From positions 2,232,001 to 2,296,000 of the forward strand of contig NZ_JACHBR010000001.1 in NCBI RefSeq assembly GCF_014200435.1: a stretch of DNA of 64,000 nucleotides. Direction: 5' to 3'. The notes beneath the pieces are model-generated. The model made no database searches. It was not told where the DNA came from and was given only the letters and a program-made list of their open reading frames with translations. Positions within the stretch are counted from its first letter, which is position 1. The number at the start of each line of letters is the position of its first letter. Source of the DNA: Sphaerisporangium krabiense (GTDB lineage Bacteria; Actinomycetota; Actinomycetes; Streptosporangiales; Streptosporangiaceae). The position numbers and the translations under genes are program-made. Positions 14,696-23,261 of the stretch are shown piece after piece.

Positions 14696-17122
14696 ATGTC
14701 GGCGGATCGGCGCGCGCGGCCGCGGCCGCGACGGCGGGGGGCTGGGCGAGTGAAGCGCTGGGCGAGGGCGTCACTGCTGGTCGTCGCCATCTCGCTGTTC
14801 TCGGTGCTGTGCAGCGTCGCGGCGAACCAGGTCTTCGACGGCCGCGAGTGGAGCCGTCACTGGGGCGTGGTCGCGATGGCCTTCTCCCTGGCGGGCACCG
14901 CCCTCACCATGCTGGTCTTCCCCCGCTTCGACCCGGCGCGGCGCGGCGAGGAGGCGAGGGCTCCGGCGCACGTGAGGCTGGCCCGGCGGGTCCACCGGCA
15001 GGAGAAGGCGGCACGCGACGCGCTGCTCGGCCCCGTCGTCCCCGCCGCCGACGTCGCCTTCGACGCCCTCGACGGCGAACCGCCGGGAGGGCTCGCCGAC
15101 GGCCTGGCGCGGCGCACGTGGCAGACGGCCGTGCGGCTGCTGTCCTGGCGGGAGACCACGGACGAGGAGGGCGACGGCGCGGCGGGAACGCTGGAGGACA
15201 TCACCGGCTTCTACGACGGCCTGTCCGACGGCCGGCTCGTCATCGTGGGCGACAAGGGCTCGGGCAAGACGATTCTGGCGATCCACCTGGTGATGCGCCG
15301 GGCCAAGGCCATCATGGACGACCCGGACGCGAAGGATCCCGTGCCGGTGCGGCTGAGCGCCGCGTCCTGGACCACCGACCGGCCGTTATCGGACTGGCTC
15401 GCCGACCAGGTCAAGGCGTACGGCCTGTCCGCCGCGGACGCGACGCGGCTGGTCGAGGAGCGGCGGATCCTGCCCGTGCTGGACGGCCTGGACGAGATGG
15501 ACCCCGAGCCGTCCGCGCAGGACGCCAGGACCGCGCCGCGCCGGGCGGCGGCCCTGCTGGCCGCGCTGAACACCTTCTACGCCGCCGAGGAGCACACGTA
15601 CGCGCCCGTGGTCGTGACCACCCGGCCGGGCCGCCACGCCGACCTGGACCGGCACGAGGTGACGCTGGACCGTGCCCGCACGGTGGCCATCCGCCCGCTC
15701 ACCGTCCAGCAGATCACCGGCTACCTCACCGAGCGGTACCGGGGCCGGCTGCCGAAGGCACGGCGCGCCTGGGAGCCCCTGCTGGCGGCCTTGGAGAAGG
15801 ACGACGGCCTGAGGCGGCTGCTGGCCACGCCGTGGCGGATGATGCTGGCCGCCACCGCCATCGAGGCCGATCCCGCCGTCGCGGCCGGACTGCTCCGCGG
15901 CGGCGCCGGCCGCGCGGACGGCGCCACGCCGGAGCCCGCGCTGCTCGCCGCGTTCGTCCCCGCCGCGGTGCGCGCCGCGGGCGGACGCCACCGTCCCGAG
16001 CAGGTCGAACGCTGGCTGGCCCACCTCGCGCGCCACCTGGACTGGCAGGACGGGTACGCCGGCCGCCACCCGCCCGCCCCTGAGCCGCCTGAGCCGCGCC
16101 GCGCCGTCCCCATGGCGCCGTACGCGTTCGCCGGGGACATGAGCTTCATCGTGCCGGTCCCGTCCGAGAGCTCCGCGCCGGAGCCGGACCCGCGCCTGGC
16201 GCCCACCGAGATGTCGGCGGTGGACATCGTGCCGCACCTGCTGTGGCCGATGGGCGGCTCGCTCGCGCCGCGCCTGGTCCACGCGGGGCTGGCCGTCGCG
16301 GCCATGCTGGCGGCGGGCGCCACGGTGACAGGGCTGACGTCCTTCGGCGACGTCACGGCGTGGGTGTCCCACCTGGCGCACGGGCAGTGGATGCCCGCCG
16401 CCTGGCAGGCCGTCGGGCTCCTGCTGACCGGCTTCGCGGTCGCGGCCGTCGCGCCGGTCTTCGGCGTGTGGTGGAGGCCGCCGAGCGTGCGCACCCGGGC
16501 GAAGGTCTCCTTCCACGACCGCAGGCAGGGGATGGACGCGGGTCTCGGCCTCGGGCTCATGGGCGGGCTGATGTGCGCGCTGCCCATGGCGCTCACCACG
16601 GGGGCGGGCGGGATCGCGCGCAGCGACGGCCAGGCGGGCCTGTGGCTCCAGCCCGGGATCGGCACGGGGCTGAAGACGGCGCTGGCCGTGGTGGTGTCGA
16701 TCATGCTGTTCAGCGGGGCCGCGGGGTGGTTCTTCGTGGGCCTGGACGACAGGCGGCGGGCGTGGGAGTCGTGGGCCGACCTGGACTCGCCGCAGCGCGC
16801 CATCCGCGACGACCTGCGGGCGGGGGTGGCGGCGGGGCTGGCGTTCGGCGTCGTGCTCGGCGGCATCGCGGGTGTGATCGGCGGGCCCGCCCTCGGGCTG
16901 CGGACCGGACTGTTCGTCGGGATCGCCATCGGGCTGATGGCAGGAGGCACGGCGGCCAGGTACGCGATCGCCGTCCCCTTGGCCGCGCTGCGCGGACGGC
17001 TGCCGTGGCGGGTGGCGTCGTTCTGCCGGTGGGCGTGCGCGGCGGGCCTGCTACGCACCGCGGGCACGGCGTACCAGTTCCGCCACCGCGAGCTGCAGAG
17101 CTGGCTGGCGCGGAACAGGTGA
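14696..17122 (+). CDS. NACHT-domain NTPase with N- and C-terminal membrane segments
   Basis: 808 residues. Two hydrophobic helices near the N-terminus (about 24-44 and 55-75) are followed by a NACHT module: Walker A GDKGSGKT at 185-192, Walker B PVLDGLDEMD near 260, and the downstream VVVTTRPGRH sensor-type strand and IRPLTVQQITGYL helix. Residues from about 525 to 790 contain at least five further hydrophobic, glycine-rich helices, ending in a short RHRELQSWLARN tail as in other actinobacterial membrane NACHT proteins. It is divergent from the ECF sigma operon. ATG 14696 is used; a downstream GTG at MKRWARA is an alternative. NACHT proteins are NLR-like signalling or phage-defence ATPases. 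Here a membrane-linked effector or sensor role is inferred, and no enzymatic effector domain is visible. Confidence 0.85.
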   Translation: MSADRRARPRPRRRGAGRVKRWARASLLVVAISLFSVLCSVAANQVFDGREWSRHWGVVAMAFSLAGTALTMLVFPRFDPARRGEEARAPAHVRLARRVHRQEKAARDALLGPVVPAADVAFDALDGEPPGGLADGLARRTWQTAVRLLSWRETTDEEGDGAAGTLEDITGFYDGLSDGRLVIVGDKGSGKTILAIHLVMRRAKAIMDDPDAKDPVPVRLSAASWTTDRPLSDWLADQVKAYGLSAADATRLVEERRILPVLDGLDEMDPEPSAQDARTAPRRAAALLAALNTFYAAEEHTYAPVVVTTRPGRHADLDRHEVTLDRARTVAIRPLTVQQITGYLTERYRGRLPKARRAWEPLLAALEKDDGLRRLLATPWRMMLAATAIEADPAVAAGLLRGGAGRADGATPEPALLAAFVPAAVRAAGGRHRPEQVERWLAHLARHLDWQDGYAGRHPPAPEPPEPRRAVPMAPYAFAGDMSFIVPVPSESSAPEPDPRLAPTEMSAVDIVPHLLWPMGGSLAPRLVHAGLAVAAMLAAGATVTGLTSFGDVTAWVSHLAHGQWMPAAWQAVGLLLTGFAVAAVAPVFGVWWRPPSVRTRAKVSFHDRRQGMDAGLGLGLMGGLMCALPMALTTGAGGIARSDGQAGLWLQPGIGTGLKTALAVVVSIMLFSGAAGWFFVGLDDRRRAWESWADLDSPQRAIRDDLRAGVAAGLAFGVVLGGIAGVIGGPALGLRTGLFVGIAIGLMAGGTAARYAIAVPLAALRGRLPWRVASFCRWACAAGLLRTAGTAYQFRHRELQSWLARNR

Positions 17123-17258
17123 CCGCCCGCGGCGCGGGCCGAAACCGGGGCTCCCAGGGCCGTGCGGCTGTGGGAATGTAGAGCCCGGGACGTCCGGCCG
17201 GACCGGTCCGGACGGCCGTCGGACGGCTCATGGGCGAGATTCTCACAAGGAGAACGCG

Positions 17259-17897
17259 ATGACCGCTATCAAGGACGACTATCTTGCAACGGCCCGCGCG
17301 GCGGCGAACCTGCTGCGCGACCCCGCGGTGGCCGCCGCCTGGGAGAAGCCGAGCGCGTTGGCGGAGTTCCGCGTGAGCGGGCTCGCCGGCCACCTGGCCT
17401 ACCAGATCCTGATCATCTCCCGGATCCTGGACTCCCCTGTCCCGCAGGAGCCGACCATCTCCCTTCTGGACCACTACGGCCGCGCGGAGTGGGTCGGCAA
17501 GCCCGTTGACGACGACTTCAACGTCCGCATCCGGGAGGGCGCCGAGCAGGTCGCCGCCGACGGGCCGGAGGCGCTGGCGGCGCTCGTGGACGCCACCGTG
17601 GCGGAGCTGTCGGACGGGCTGCCGCGCGCGGAGAACCGGCCGGTCCGCGTCCCGCTGTGGGGGCCGTGGTCGCTGCTGCTGGACGACCTGCTGGTCACGC
17701 GCATGATGGAGCTGGCCGTCCACTCCGACGACCTGGCCGTCAGCGTGGGCGTGCCCACCCCGCCGATCCCGCAGACCGCCGTGGACACGGTGGTGGACCT
17801 GCTGTCGCGCCTGGCCGTGCGCCGCCACGGCCCGACGAACGTGCTGCGCGCCTTCAGCCGCGCCGAGCGCGCCCCCGCCACCATCGCCGCGTTCTGA
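17259..17897 (+). CDS. DinB/MDMPI-type maleylpyruvate isomerase family protein
   Basis: 212 residues, four-helix DinB-like fold: AARAAANLLRDPAVAAAW (first helix), LAGHLAYQILIISRILD with the histidine used for metal binding in the family, and LLLDDLLVTRMMELAVHSDDLAVSVG carrying the second His and acidic residue. The C-terminus is a short helical RRHGPTNVLRAFSRAERAP segment typical of the mycothiol-dependent-isomerase-N superfamily in actinobacteria. Substrate unknown; relatives are thiol-dependent (mycothiol) isomerases or transferases. AAGGAG precedes the ATG. RraA-like protein follows 34 bases later on the same strand, probably the same transcript. Confidence 0.75.
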   Translation: MTAIKDDYLATARAAANLLRDPAVAAAWEKPSALAEFRVSGLAGHLAYQILIISRILDSPVPQEPTISLLDHYGRAEWVGKPVDDDFNVRIREGAEQVAADGPEALAALVDATVAELSDGLPRAENRPVRVPLWGPWSLLLDDLLVTRMMELAVHSDDLAVSVGVPTPPIPQTAVDTVVDLLSRLAVRRHGPTNVLRAFSRAERAPATIAAF

Positions 17898-17931
17898 GCC
17901 GTCCAGGGACCACCGAGGAAGGGGACACATC

Positions 17932-18639
17932 ATGGATCATGCGGAGCTTCGCGGACGTTTCGCCACGCTGACCACGGCTCACCTCGCGGACGCGTGCATC
18001 CGCGCCGAGGTTCCGGTGCGCTGCGCCCCCGCGCCGGTGCGCCCGGTGCTGCCCGGGACGCGGCTGGCGGGACGGGTGGCGCCCGCGCGGCACGCCGGCA
18101 GCGTGGACGTCTTCCTGGAGGCGTTCCATGAGGCCGCGCCCGGGGACGTGCTGGTCGTCGACAACGGCGGGCGCGTGGACGAGGCGTGCGTCGGCGACCT
18201 GGTCGTGCTGGAGGCGCGGGCGGCCGGGCTGGACGGCATCGTGATCTGGGGCCTGCACCGCGACACGGCCGACATCCTGGCGATCGGCCTGCCGGTCTTC
18301 AGCATCGGCGCGACCTCGACGGGGCCGCTGAAGCTCGACGCGCGGCCGGAGGACGCGCTGGAGTCGGCGACCGTCGGCGAGTGGACGGTGGGCCGCGCGG
18401 ACGTGGCGCTCGGCGACGACGACGGCGTGCTGTTCGTCCCCGCGGACCGGGTCGGCGAGTTGCTCACGCTCGCGGAGGGGATCCGCGACACCGAGCGCCG
18501 TCAGGCCGAGCGGATCCGCGCCGGCTCCTCGCTGCGCGAGCAGGTGCGTTTCGATCTCTTCCTGGAACGGCGCAGGGAGAACCCGGCCCTGACCTTCCGC
18601 GAGCACCTGCGTGCCGTGGGCGGGGCCATCGAGGAGTGA
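17932..18639 (+). CDS. RraA-like / HMG aldolase family protein
   Basis: 235 residues, RraA fold. Key segments: the substrate-facing GDVLVVDNGG near residue 70, ACVGDLVVLEARAAGLDGIVIWG near 85-105, and HRDTADI immediately after, where Arg-Asp corresponds to the catalytic/metal pair of 4-hydroxy-4-methyl-2-oxoglutarate aldolases. VGRADVALGDDDGVLFVPADR completes the pattern. Members of the family are either divalent-metal aldolases/decarboxylases or regulators of RNase E; in an actinobacterium the former is likelier. The family is usually about 160-230 residues, so this is a long form with a charged C-terminal helix. GGAAGGGGA precedes the ATG. A strong terminator hairpin lies immediately after the stop. 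Confidence 0.85.
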   Translation: MDHAELRGRFATLTTAHLADACIRAEVPVRCAPAPVRPVLPGTRLAGRVAPARHAGSVDVFLEAFHEAAPGDVLVVDNGGRVDEACVGDLVVLEARAAGLDGIVIWGLHRDTADILAIGLPVFSIGATSTGPLKLDARPEDALESATVGEWTVGRADVALGDDDGVLFVPADRVGELLTLAEGIRDTERRQAERIRAGSSLREQVRFDLFLERRRENPALTFREHLRAVGGAIEE

Positions 18640-18642
18640 CGG

Positions 18643-18680
18643 ACGGCGGGGCGGTCCCGTACGGGGCCGCCCCGCCGTTT
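18643..18680 (+). terminator. Rho-independent terminator after the RraA-like gene
   Basis: Perfect GC stem ACGGCGGGGCGG (18643-18654) with CCGCCCCGCCGT (18667-18678) closed by a small internal CCCG/CGGG hairpin and followed by TTT. It begins four bases after the stop codon. It also abuts the 3' end of the opposing tRNA-Cys gene. Confidence 0.85.
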
Positions 18681-18754
18681 GGAGGCCGTGACCGGAATCG
18701 AACCGGCGTACACCGCTTTGCAGGCGGTTCCCTGAGCCACTCGGGCACACGGCC
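18680..18754 (-). tRNA. tRNA-Cys (anticodon GCA)
   Basis: Read on the minus strand: acceptor GGCCGTG pairs perfectly with CACGGCC, the discriminator is U, and CCA is encoded. The anticodon stem ACCGC/GCGGT encloses the loop CTGCAAA with anticodon GCA (Cys). The T arm is GCCGG-TTCGATT-CCGGT. The D arm contains GAGTGGCTCAGGGA. All features fit a bacterial tRNA-Cys. Confidence 0.95.
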
Positions 18755-19315
18755 ATGCTGGAAATCCTGCGCGAGACCTGAAATCGCAGGAATGCAGGAA
18801 AGCGTTTCCGGCGTAGTAATTCAGACCATTTCATGGACCGAATGAAAAAGGGGACACCTGGCGCCACGCCGCGCGGATAGACCGCCCGTGAGCACCGAAG
18901 GGTGAAGTGAGCTGGGAAGACGCGCGACTAGGCGCGACAACAACAGGACGAGAGGCTCGCGCCATGGGCGGCGTGCGGCTTCATGACCGCCGTCCTCGTA
19001 CCCATCATCTGGCTCCTGCCGTCTCATCCGGGGAGCGGGGCCGCGAACTCAGGCCCGGCCGCTCCATGCGAAATCAATACTAGGCACGGATATCAACGCA
19101 GTCAATCTCGACCACGAATTGACCCTTATCCCGATTGATTTCCTCCCGCCGCGCGCCGGCCCCGCCGCCCCGCCCGGCACACCGGCGACGGCCCGCGCCA
19201 CGCCCTCGGATCCACCGCGGCCTCCGAGGAGCCGAGGGCCCGCCCGGCCGCGGCATCCGACCACGATGTGAGGTCTTGTGACAAATCAGGGGTAAAGCTA
19301 CGATCAAAACAACTC
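18755..19315. other. Gene-poor region between tRNA-Cys and the DoxX-like gene
   Basis: About 560 bases in which no frame has a ribosome binding site or recognisable product. Its base composition varies, with AT-richer patches near 18780-18850 and 19060-19140. I saw no direct repeat of the tRNA 3' end that would mark an integration site. Confidence 0.4.
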
Positions 19316-19332
19316 TTAGGAAACTTTCCTAA
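19316..19332. promoter_or_regulatory. Perfect 17-bp palindromic operator-like site
   Basis: TTAGGAAA-C-TTTCCTAA: eight-base arms around one central base, embedded in an AT-rich patch 140 bases upstream of the DoxX-like start (41 bases before a possible ATG at 19368). Sites of this TTAGxAAA/TTTxCTAA shape are known for ROK/MarR-like and other repressors in actinobacteria (recollection). The binding protein here is unknown. Confidence 0.65.
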
Positions 19333-19472
19333 AAGAAAGTTGAGCGTCGTCGAGGGGACCAGGCGCGATGAGGCCTCTTCCGATCGCGGCGCCCACCTCG
19401 ACCCACCTCCCGCTCATGCTCGCCACGGCGGGACACGGGCACGTGCGGGCGCGACACGCGAAGGAGACCGCG

Positions 19473-19970
19473 ATGTCAACCGTGAACCGTCGGCGCAGAC
19501 CGCCCCAGCAGCCAATGGCCGGTATCGAGGCCGCCCTCGTCGCCCTGCTGCGCAGGCGCGCCCCCGACCTGATGCGATGGGCCCTCGGCCTGGTGTTCCT
19601 CTGGTTCGGCGCGCTGAAGGTCGCGAACGCCACCCCCGTGGGCGCCCTGGTCGCCGACACGCTGTCCTTCGTCCCCATCCCGGCGTCGATCCTGGTGCCC
19701 GCGCTCGGCGCCTTCGAGATCGCCGTCGGCGTCCTGTTGATTCTCAACAGGTGGCTGCGCCCGGTCCTGATCGCGCTCTTATGCCACCTGGCCGGGACGT
19801 TCCTCGTCCTGGTGGTCCGCCCCGACACCGCGTTCAAGGGCGGCAACATCCTCATGCTCACCATGGAGGGGGAGTTCGTCGTCAAGAACGTGGTCCTGAT
19901 CGCCGCCACCCTCCTCGTGGCCGCCACCCTCCCCTCCCGGACCGGCGCCGGCGACCCCATCGAGCCCTGA
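19473..19970 (+). CDS. DoxX-like small integral membrane protein
   Basis: 165 residues with four hydrophobic helices: MRWALGLVFLWFGALKVA (about 38-55, the usual DoxX/DUF417 first helix with its FGxLK motif), IPASILVPALGAFEIAVGVLLIL, LRPVLIALLCHLAGTFLVLV and VKNVVLIAATLLVAATL. Proteins of this kind act in quinone/thiol redox contexts or are of unknown role. I use ATG 19473 because AAGGAG at 19461-19466 precedes it; an in-frame ATG at 19368 would add 35 non-hydrophobic residues. The gene probably responds to the repressor of the palindrome at 19316. It is monocistronic and is followed by the convergent truncated hydrolase. Confidence 0.8.
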   Translation: MSTVNRRRRPPQQPMAGIEAALVALLRRRAPDLMRWALGLVFLWFGALKVANATPVGALVADTLSFVPIPASILVPALGAFEIAVGVLLILNRWLRPVLIALLCHLAGTFLVLVVRPDTAFKGGNILMLTMEGEFVVKNVVLIAATLLVAATLPSRTGAGDPIEP

Positions 19971-20039
19971 CCTCCGCCTTCCCATCGGACCCGCCGCCGC
20001 GCGGCATCGCGCACGTCGTCCCGCGCGGCGGCCTGACGA

Positions 20040-20657
20040 TCACAGGTCGTGGCCGAGGAGCCGGCGGACCCGGCCGGCGACGAGGTCCGGCCGTTCGGCC
20101 TGGAGCAGGTGCCCCGAGTCGACCTCCTCGTGGCGCCCGTCGGGCAGGCTCTCGGCGTAGCGGCGCTGGTGCTCGCGAATGGCGGCGTGCTGACGCTCCC
20201 GTCCCCGGGCGGCGCGGGTCACCGACAGCACGATCGCCGGGCATTTCGGGAGCGCGGGCGGCTGGGCGCGGAACCGCGGGACGGCGGCGGCGACCGCCCG
20301 GATCTCCTCGCGGGTCTGCGCGATCCCGGCGGGGGTGAAGTCCTCGGCGAGCATGGTCCGGTAGGTGCCGGCGGAGAACAGGCGCCGGACGTTGCCGCTG
20401 AACAGCCGGGCCAGGGGCGGGAAACGGCTGAGCGTCTGCGTCACGGCCAGCATGCGGTCGATCTTCTTGGTGGTCTCGTCCCAGGTGTCGTACACCGGTG
20501 CGGTCTCCGGCAGGGCGTCGGCCAGCAGCAATCCCCGCAGCCGGGGCCCCAGGCGCTCCGCGGCGCGGCGGGCCACCAGCCCGCCCATGCTGTGCGCGAC
20601 GAGCACGAAGTCGCCCGGGACGACGGCCTGCGCCCCGCTGCGAAGGCGAGGAGCCAC
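20040..20657 (-). pseudogene. Alpha/beta hydrolase lacking its N-terminal part
   Basis: 205 residues starting almost at the nucleophile elbow: VLVAHSMGGLVARRAAE (Ser nucleophile near residue 24) is normally at residue 90-110 of such hydrolases. The catalytic His is retained in DSGHLLQAERPDLV near the C-terminus. The strand with the oxyanion hole (HG) and about 80 residues upstream are missing, and no other frame on this strand encodes them. Only 53 bases separate the start from the divergent SDR gene. Either a deletion removed the 5' end or the protein is an unusual short form; I favour a decayed gene. No ribosome binding site stands out before ATG 20657. Confidence 0.6.
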
Positions 20658-20710
20658 GCCACGCGCGTCCGATGCCGTTGATCAGGGGAGATGGCCGTTA
20701 GCCTGCGGTC

Positions 20711-21448
20711 ATGAGGGTGGCCGGGGCGCGGGTGCTGATCACGGGGGGATCGTCCGGGGTCGGCGCGGCGGTCGCGCAGGCGATGGCCGGGGCCGGGGCC
20801 AAGGTGGTGGTCGCCGGGCGGGATCGGGGGCGGCTGGAGGCCGTGGCCGCGCGGACCGGGGGGCTGGCCGTCGTCTCCGACGTCACGGCGGACGGCGAGC
20901 TGCTCGCCGGGTGTGCCGGGAATGTGGACGTGCTCGTCAACAACGCCGGGGCGGGATGGGCGGGGGCCTTGGTGGAGATGCCGCCGGATCGGGTGGACGA
21001 GCTGGTGGCGGTCAACCTGGCGGCGCCCATCCATCTGACGCGGCTCCTGCTGCCCCGGATGGTCGAGGCCGGGCGGGGACACGTCGTCTTCATCGCGTCG
21101 ATCGCGGGCGCGGTCGGGGTCGGGCGCGAGGCGGTGTACTCGGCGGCGAAGGCCGGGCTCCTGGTGTTCGCGGAGGCGCTGCGGCAGGAGCTGCGCGCGG
21201 TGCCGGGCGTCGGGGTGTCGGTGATCGTTCCCGGCGTGGTGGACACCCCGTTCTTCCTGCGGCGCGGCGCCCCCTACGACCGCCGGTGGCCGCCGCCGAT
21301 CCCCCCGGAACGCGTGGCGCGCTGCGTCCTGAGGGCCGTCGAACGCGGGCGCGCCGAGTCGTACGTCCCCGCCTGGCTCAGGGTCCCGGCGCGGCTGCGG
21401 GGCTCCCTGCCCGGCCTGTACCGGGGGCTCGCCGGACGCCTCGGGTGA
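20711..21448 (+). CDS. Short-chain dehydrogenase/reductase (SDR)
   Basis: 245 residues, classical SDR: cofactor motif TGGSSGVGAAVAQA (residues 10-23), NNAG near residue 76, catalytic Ser in VFIASIAG and YSAAK (Tyr-x3-Lys) around residues 138-142. The Arg after the second strand (AGRDR) suggests NADP(H) preference. Residues 180-200 (VVDTPFFLRRG) form the substrate loop. The C-terminus is Arg-rich. Substrate unknown. It is divergent from the truncated hydrolase and converges on hpnH, so it is not part of the hopanoid operon. Confidence 0.9.
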   Translation: MRVAGARVLITGGSSGVGAAVAQAMAGAGAKVVVAGRDRGRLEAVAARTGGLAVVSDVTADGELLAGCAGNVDVLVNNAGAGWAGALVEMPPDRVDELVAVNLAAPIHLTRLLLPRMVEAGRGHVVFIASIAGAVGVGREAVYSAAKAGLLVFAEALRQELRAVPGVGVSVIVPGVVDTPFFLRRGAPYDRRWPPPIPPERVARCVLRAVERGRAESYVPAWLRVPARLRGSLPGLYRGLAGRLG

Positions 21449-21549
21449 CCAGGCGGCGGGTCCGGCCCACCAAGACCAGCACGAGGATCCGGCGGCGAGA
21501 CCGGCAGGAAAGACCGGCCCGCCACGACGTGCCCGCCACGACCTGCCAT

Positions 21550-22554
21550 TCAGCGGGCGTGGATGGCGCGGAGTGATTCCTTCAGGGAGCCGAGGGTGGC
21601 GAAGATGGCGGTGGGCTCGTAGCCGCAGTGGGCCATGCAGTTGGCGCAGCGCGGGTCGCGGCCCCGGCCGTAGGCGTCCCAGTCGGTCTCCTCCAGCAGC
21701 TCCCGGTACGTGCGGGCGTAGCCGTCCGACATCAGGTAGCACGGGCGCTGCCAGCCGAACAGCGAGTACGACGGTATGGCCCAGGCGGTGCAGGGGAAGT
21801 CGACCTTCCCTTCGAGGAAGTCCAGGAACAGCGGCGAGTGGTTGAAACGCCACCTGCGGCGGTTGCCGCCCGCGAACGCCTTCCTGAACAGGGCGCGGAT
21901 CTCCGTCACGCCGAGGAAGTGCTCCTGGTCCGGGGCCTTCTCGTAGGCGTAGGCCGGGGAGATCATCATCTGGTCCACGGCCAGGTCGTCGTTGAGGTAG
22001 TTGAGCACGTCGATGACGGTCTGCGGGGAGTCGCCGCTGTAGAAGGTGGTGTTCGTCGTGACCCGGAAGCCGCGGCGCCGGCATTCGCGGACGGCGGCCA
22101 CCGCCTCGTCGAAGACGCCCTGCTTGCACACCGACGCGTCGTGGCGCTCGCGCAGGCCGTCGATGTGGACGGTCCAGGCGAAGTACCGCGACGGCGTGAA
22201 CTGGTCGATCTTCCTCGGGATCAGCACGGCGTTGGTGCACAGGTAGACGTACTTCTTGCGCTCGACGAGCCGGCGCACCATCTCCCCGATCTGGGGGTGC
22301 ATGAGCGGTTCGCCGCCCGCGATGGAGACCATGGGCGCGCCGCTCTCCTCGACGGCCGCGACGGCCTGCTCGACGGGCATGCGCCGCTTCAGCACGTCGG
22401 CGGGATGCTGGATCTTGCCGCAGCCCGCGCACGCCAGGTTGCAGGCGAACAGCGGCTCCAGCTCGACCAGGAGCGGGAACTTGCCGCGCCGCCGCAACTT
22501 CTGACGAAGTATGTAGCCGCCGACGGCCAGGCTCTGGCGAAGTGGGATCGTCAT
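21550..22554 (-). CDS. hpnH: Adenosyl-hopane synthase, radical SAM protein HpnH
   Basis: 334 residues. The radical SAM cluster cysteines are Cys38, Cys42 and Cys45 (CNLACAGC), followed by SIAGGEPLMHP, the SAM-binding GGE motif. The C-terminal half has a further cysteine group (CANCMAHCGYEP) characteristic of HpnH. The enzyme attaches the 5'-deoxyadenosyl radical of SAM to diploptene, giving adenosylhopane, the first step of side-chain extension. It is the last gene of the hopanoid operon, and its ATG overlaps the hpnG stop by four bases. The length agrees with the family. Confidence 0.95.
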   Translation of the reverse strand: MTIPLRQSLAVGGYILRQKLRRRGKFPLLVELEPLFACNLACAGCGKIQHPADVLKRRMPVEQAVAAVEESGAPMVSIAGGEPLMHPQIGEMVRRLVERKKYVYLCTNAVLIPRKIDQFTPSRYFAWTVHIDGLRERHDASVCKQGVFDEAVAAVRECRRRGFRVTTNTTFYSGDSPQTVIDVLNYLNDDLAVDQMMISPAYAYEKAPDQEHFLGVTEIRALFRKAFAGGNRRRWRFNHSPLFLDFLEGKVDFPCTAWAIPSYSLFGWQRPCYLMSDGYARTYRELLEETDWDAYGRGRDPRCANCMAHCGYEPTAIFATLGSLKESLRAIHAR

Positions 22555-23261
22555 GACAGCACCTCCCCGGGAGGCGGGATCCGGATGTCGTCCTCGGTCC
22601 TGCCGGGCCGAGGCCCCGTCTGTTCCACGGCGCGCGCCCAACGGGTGAGGGCGGGGCCGGCGAGGCGGAGCGCGCGGCGCGCGGTGAGGCCCGCGCGGAG
22701 GGTGGCGAGGCCGAGCAGCGGCGTCCCCGGGCCGTCCACGACGACGCGCACCGCGGCCACCGGGCGTCCCCCGGCCGCCTCGGTGAGGGGCCCGGACTCC
22801 ATGTCCACGGCGAGGGCCACGTCCCGGCCGGGTGAGGAGGCCCCGCGGGGGCCGGGCACGGGGCCCGGGCGGCGGGTCGCGGCGAGGCGGCGGCGTTCGG
22901 TCTCGCGCACCACGTGGCCGATGGTCAGCAACGGCCCGACGCGGACGCGCAGCCCGGCCCGCGTGAGTTCCCCGGCCAGCAGGGACGCGGACGCGCAGGG
23001 GTGGGCGCGCGCGCCGAACCGCACCTCGTCGGCCACCACCACGTCCCCGGGCCGCAGCGCCGCGTCGAGCGCGCCGCCGAAACCGGCCACGGCCAGCGCG
23101 TCGTACGGCGGCAGCAGGCACCCGGCGCGTGCGGCGCGCCGCGGGCCCATGCCGGTCCTGATCACGCGCGCCTCCACGCCCGCCGGGGGCGCGGCGGCGA
23201 GACCGTGGCGCAGGGCCCTGGCTTCGAGGGCGAGCGCGGCACAGATCAGGAGACGGGTCAT
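22551..23261 (-). CDS. hpnG: Hopanoid-associated adenosylhopane nucleosidase HpnG
   Basis: 236 residues, purine phosphorylase/nucleosidase fold. LLICAALALEARALR opens as in HpnG, GMGPRRAARAG near residue 38 is the phosphate/ribose loop, VAGFGGALDAALRPGDVVVADE corresponds to the G-G-L substrate strand, and VDMESGPLTEAA carries the ribose-binding MEsg signature. HpnG removes adenine from adenosylhopane to give ribosylhopane. The gene overlaps both neighbours by four bases, so expression is coupled to shc and hpnH. There is a low-complexity Arg/Pro stretch in the middle (about residues 125-145), not expected to be structured. Confidence 0.9.
   Translation of the reverse strand: MTRLLICAALALEARALRHGLAAAPPAGVEARVIRTGMGPRRAARAGCLLPPYDALAVAGFGGALDAALRPGDVVVADEVRFGARAHPCASASLLAGELTRAGLRVRVGPLLTIGHVVRETERRRLAATRRPGPVPGPRGASSPGRDVALAVDMESGPLTEAAGGRPVAAVRVVVDGPGTPLLGLATLRAGLTARRALRLAGPALTRWARAVEQTGPRPGRTEDDIRIPPPGEVLS

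Noticed and set aside
18680-19472. tRNA-Cys as an integration site for a mobile island
   Set aside because: I found no duplicate of the tRNA 3' end, no integrase and no island boundary near it.
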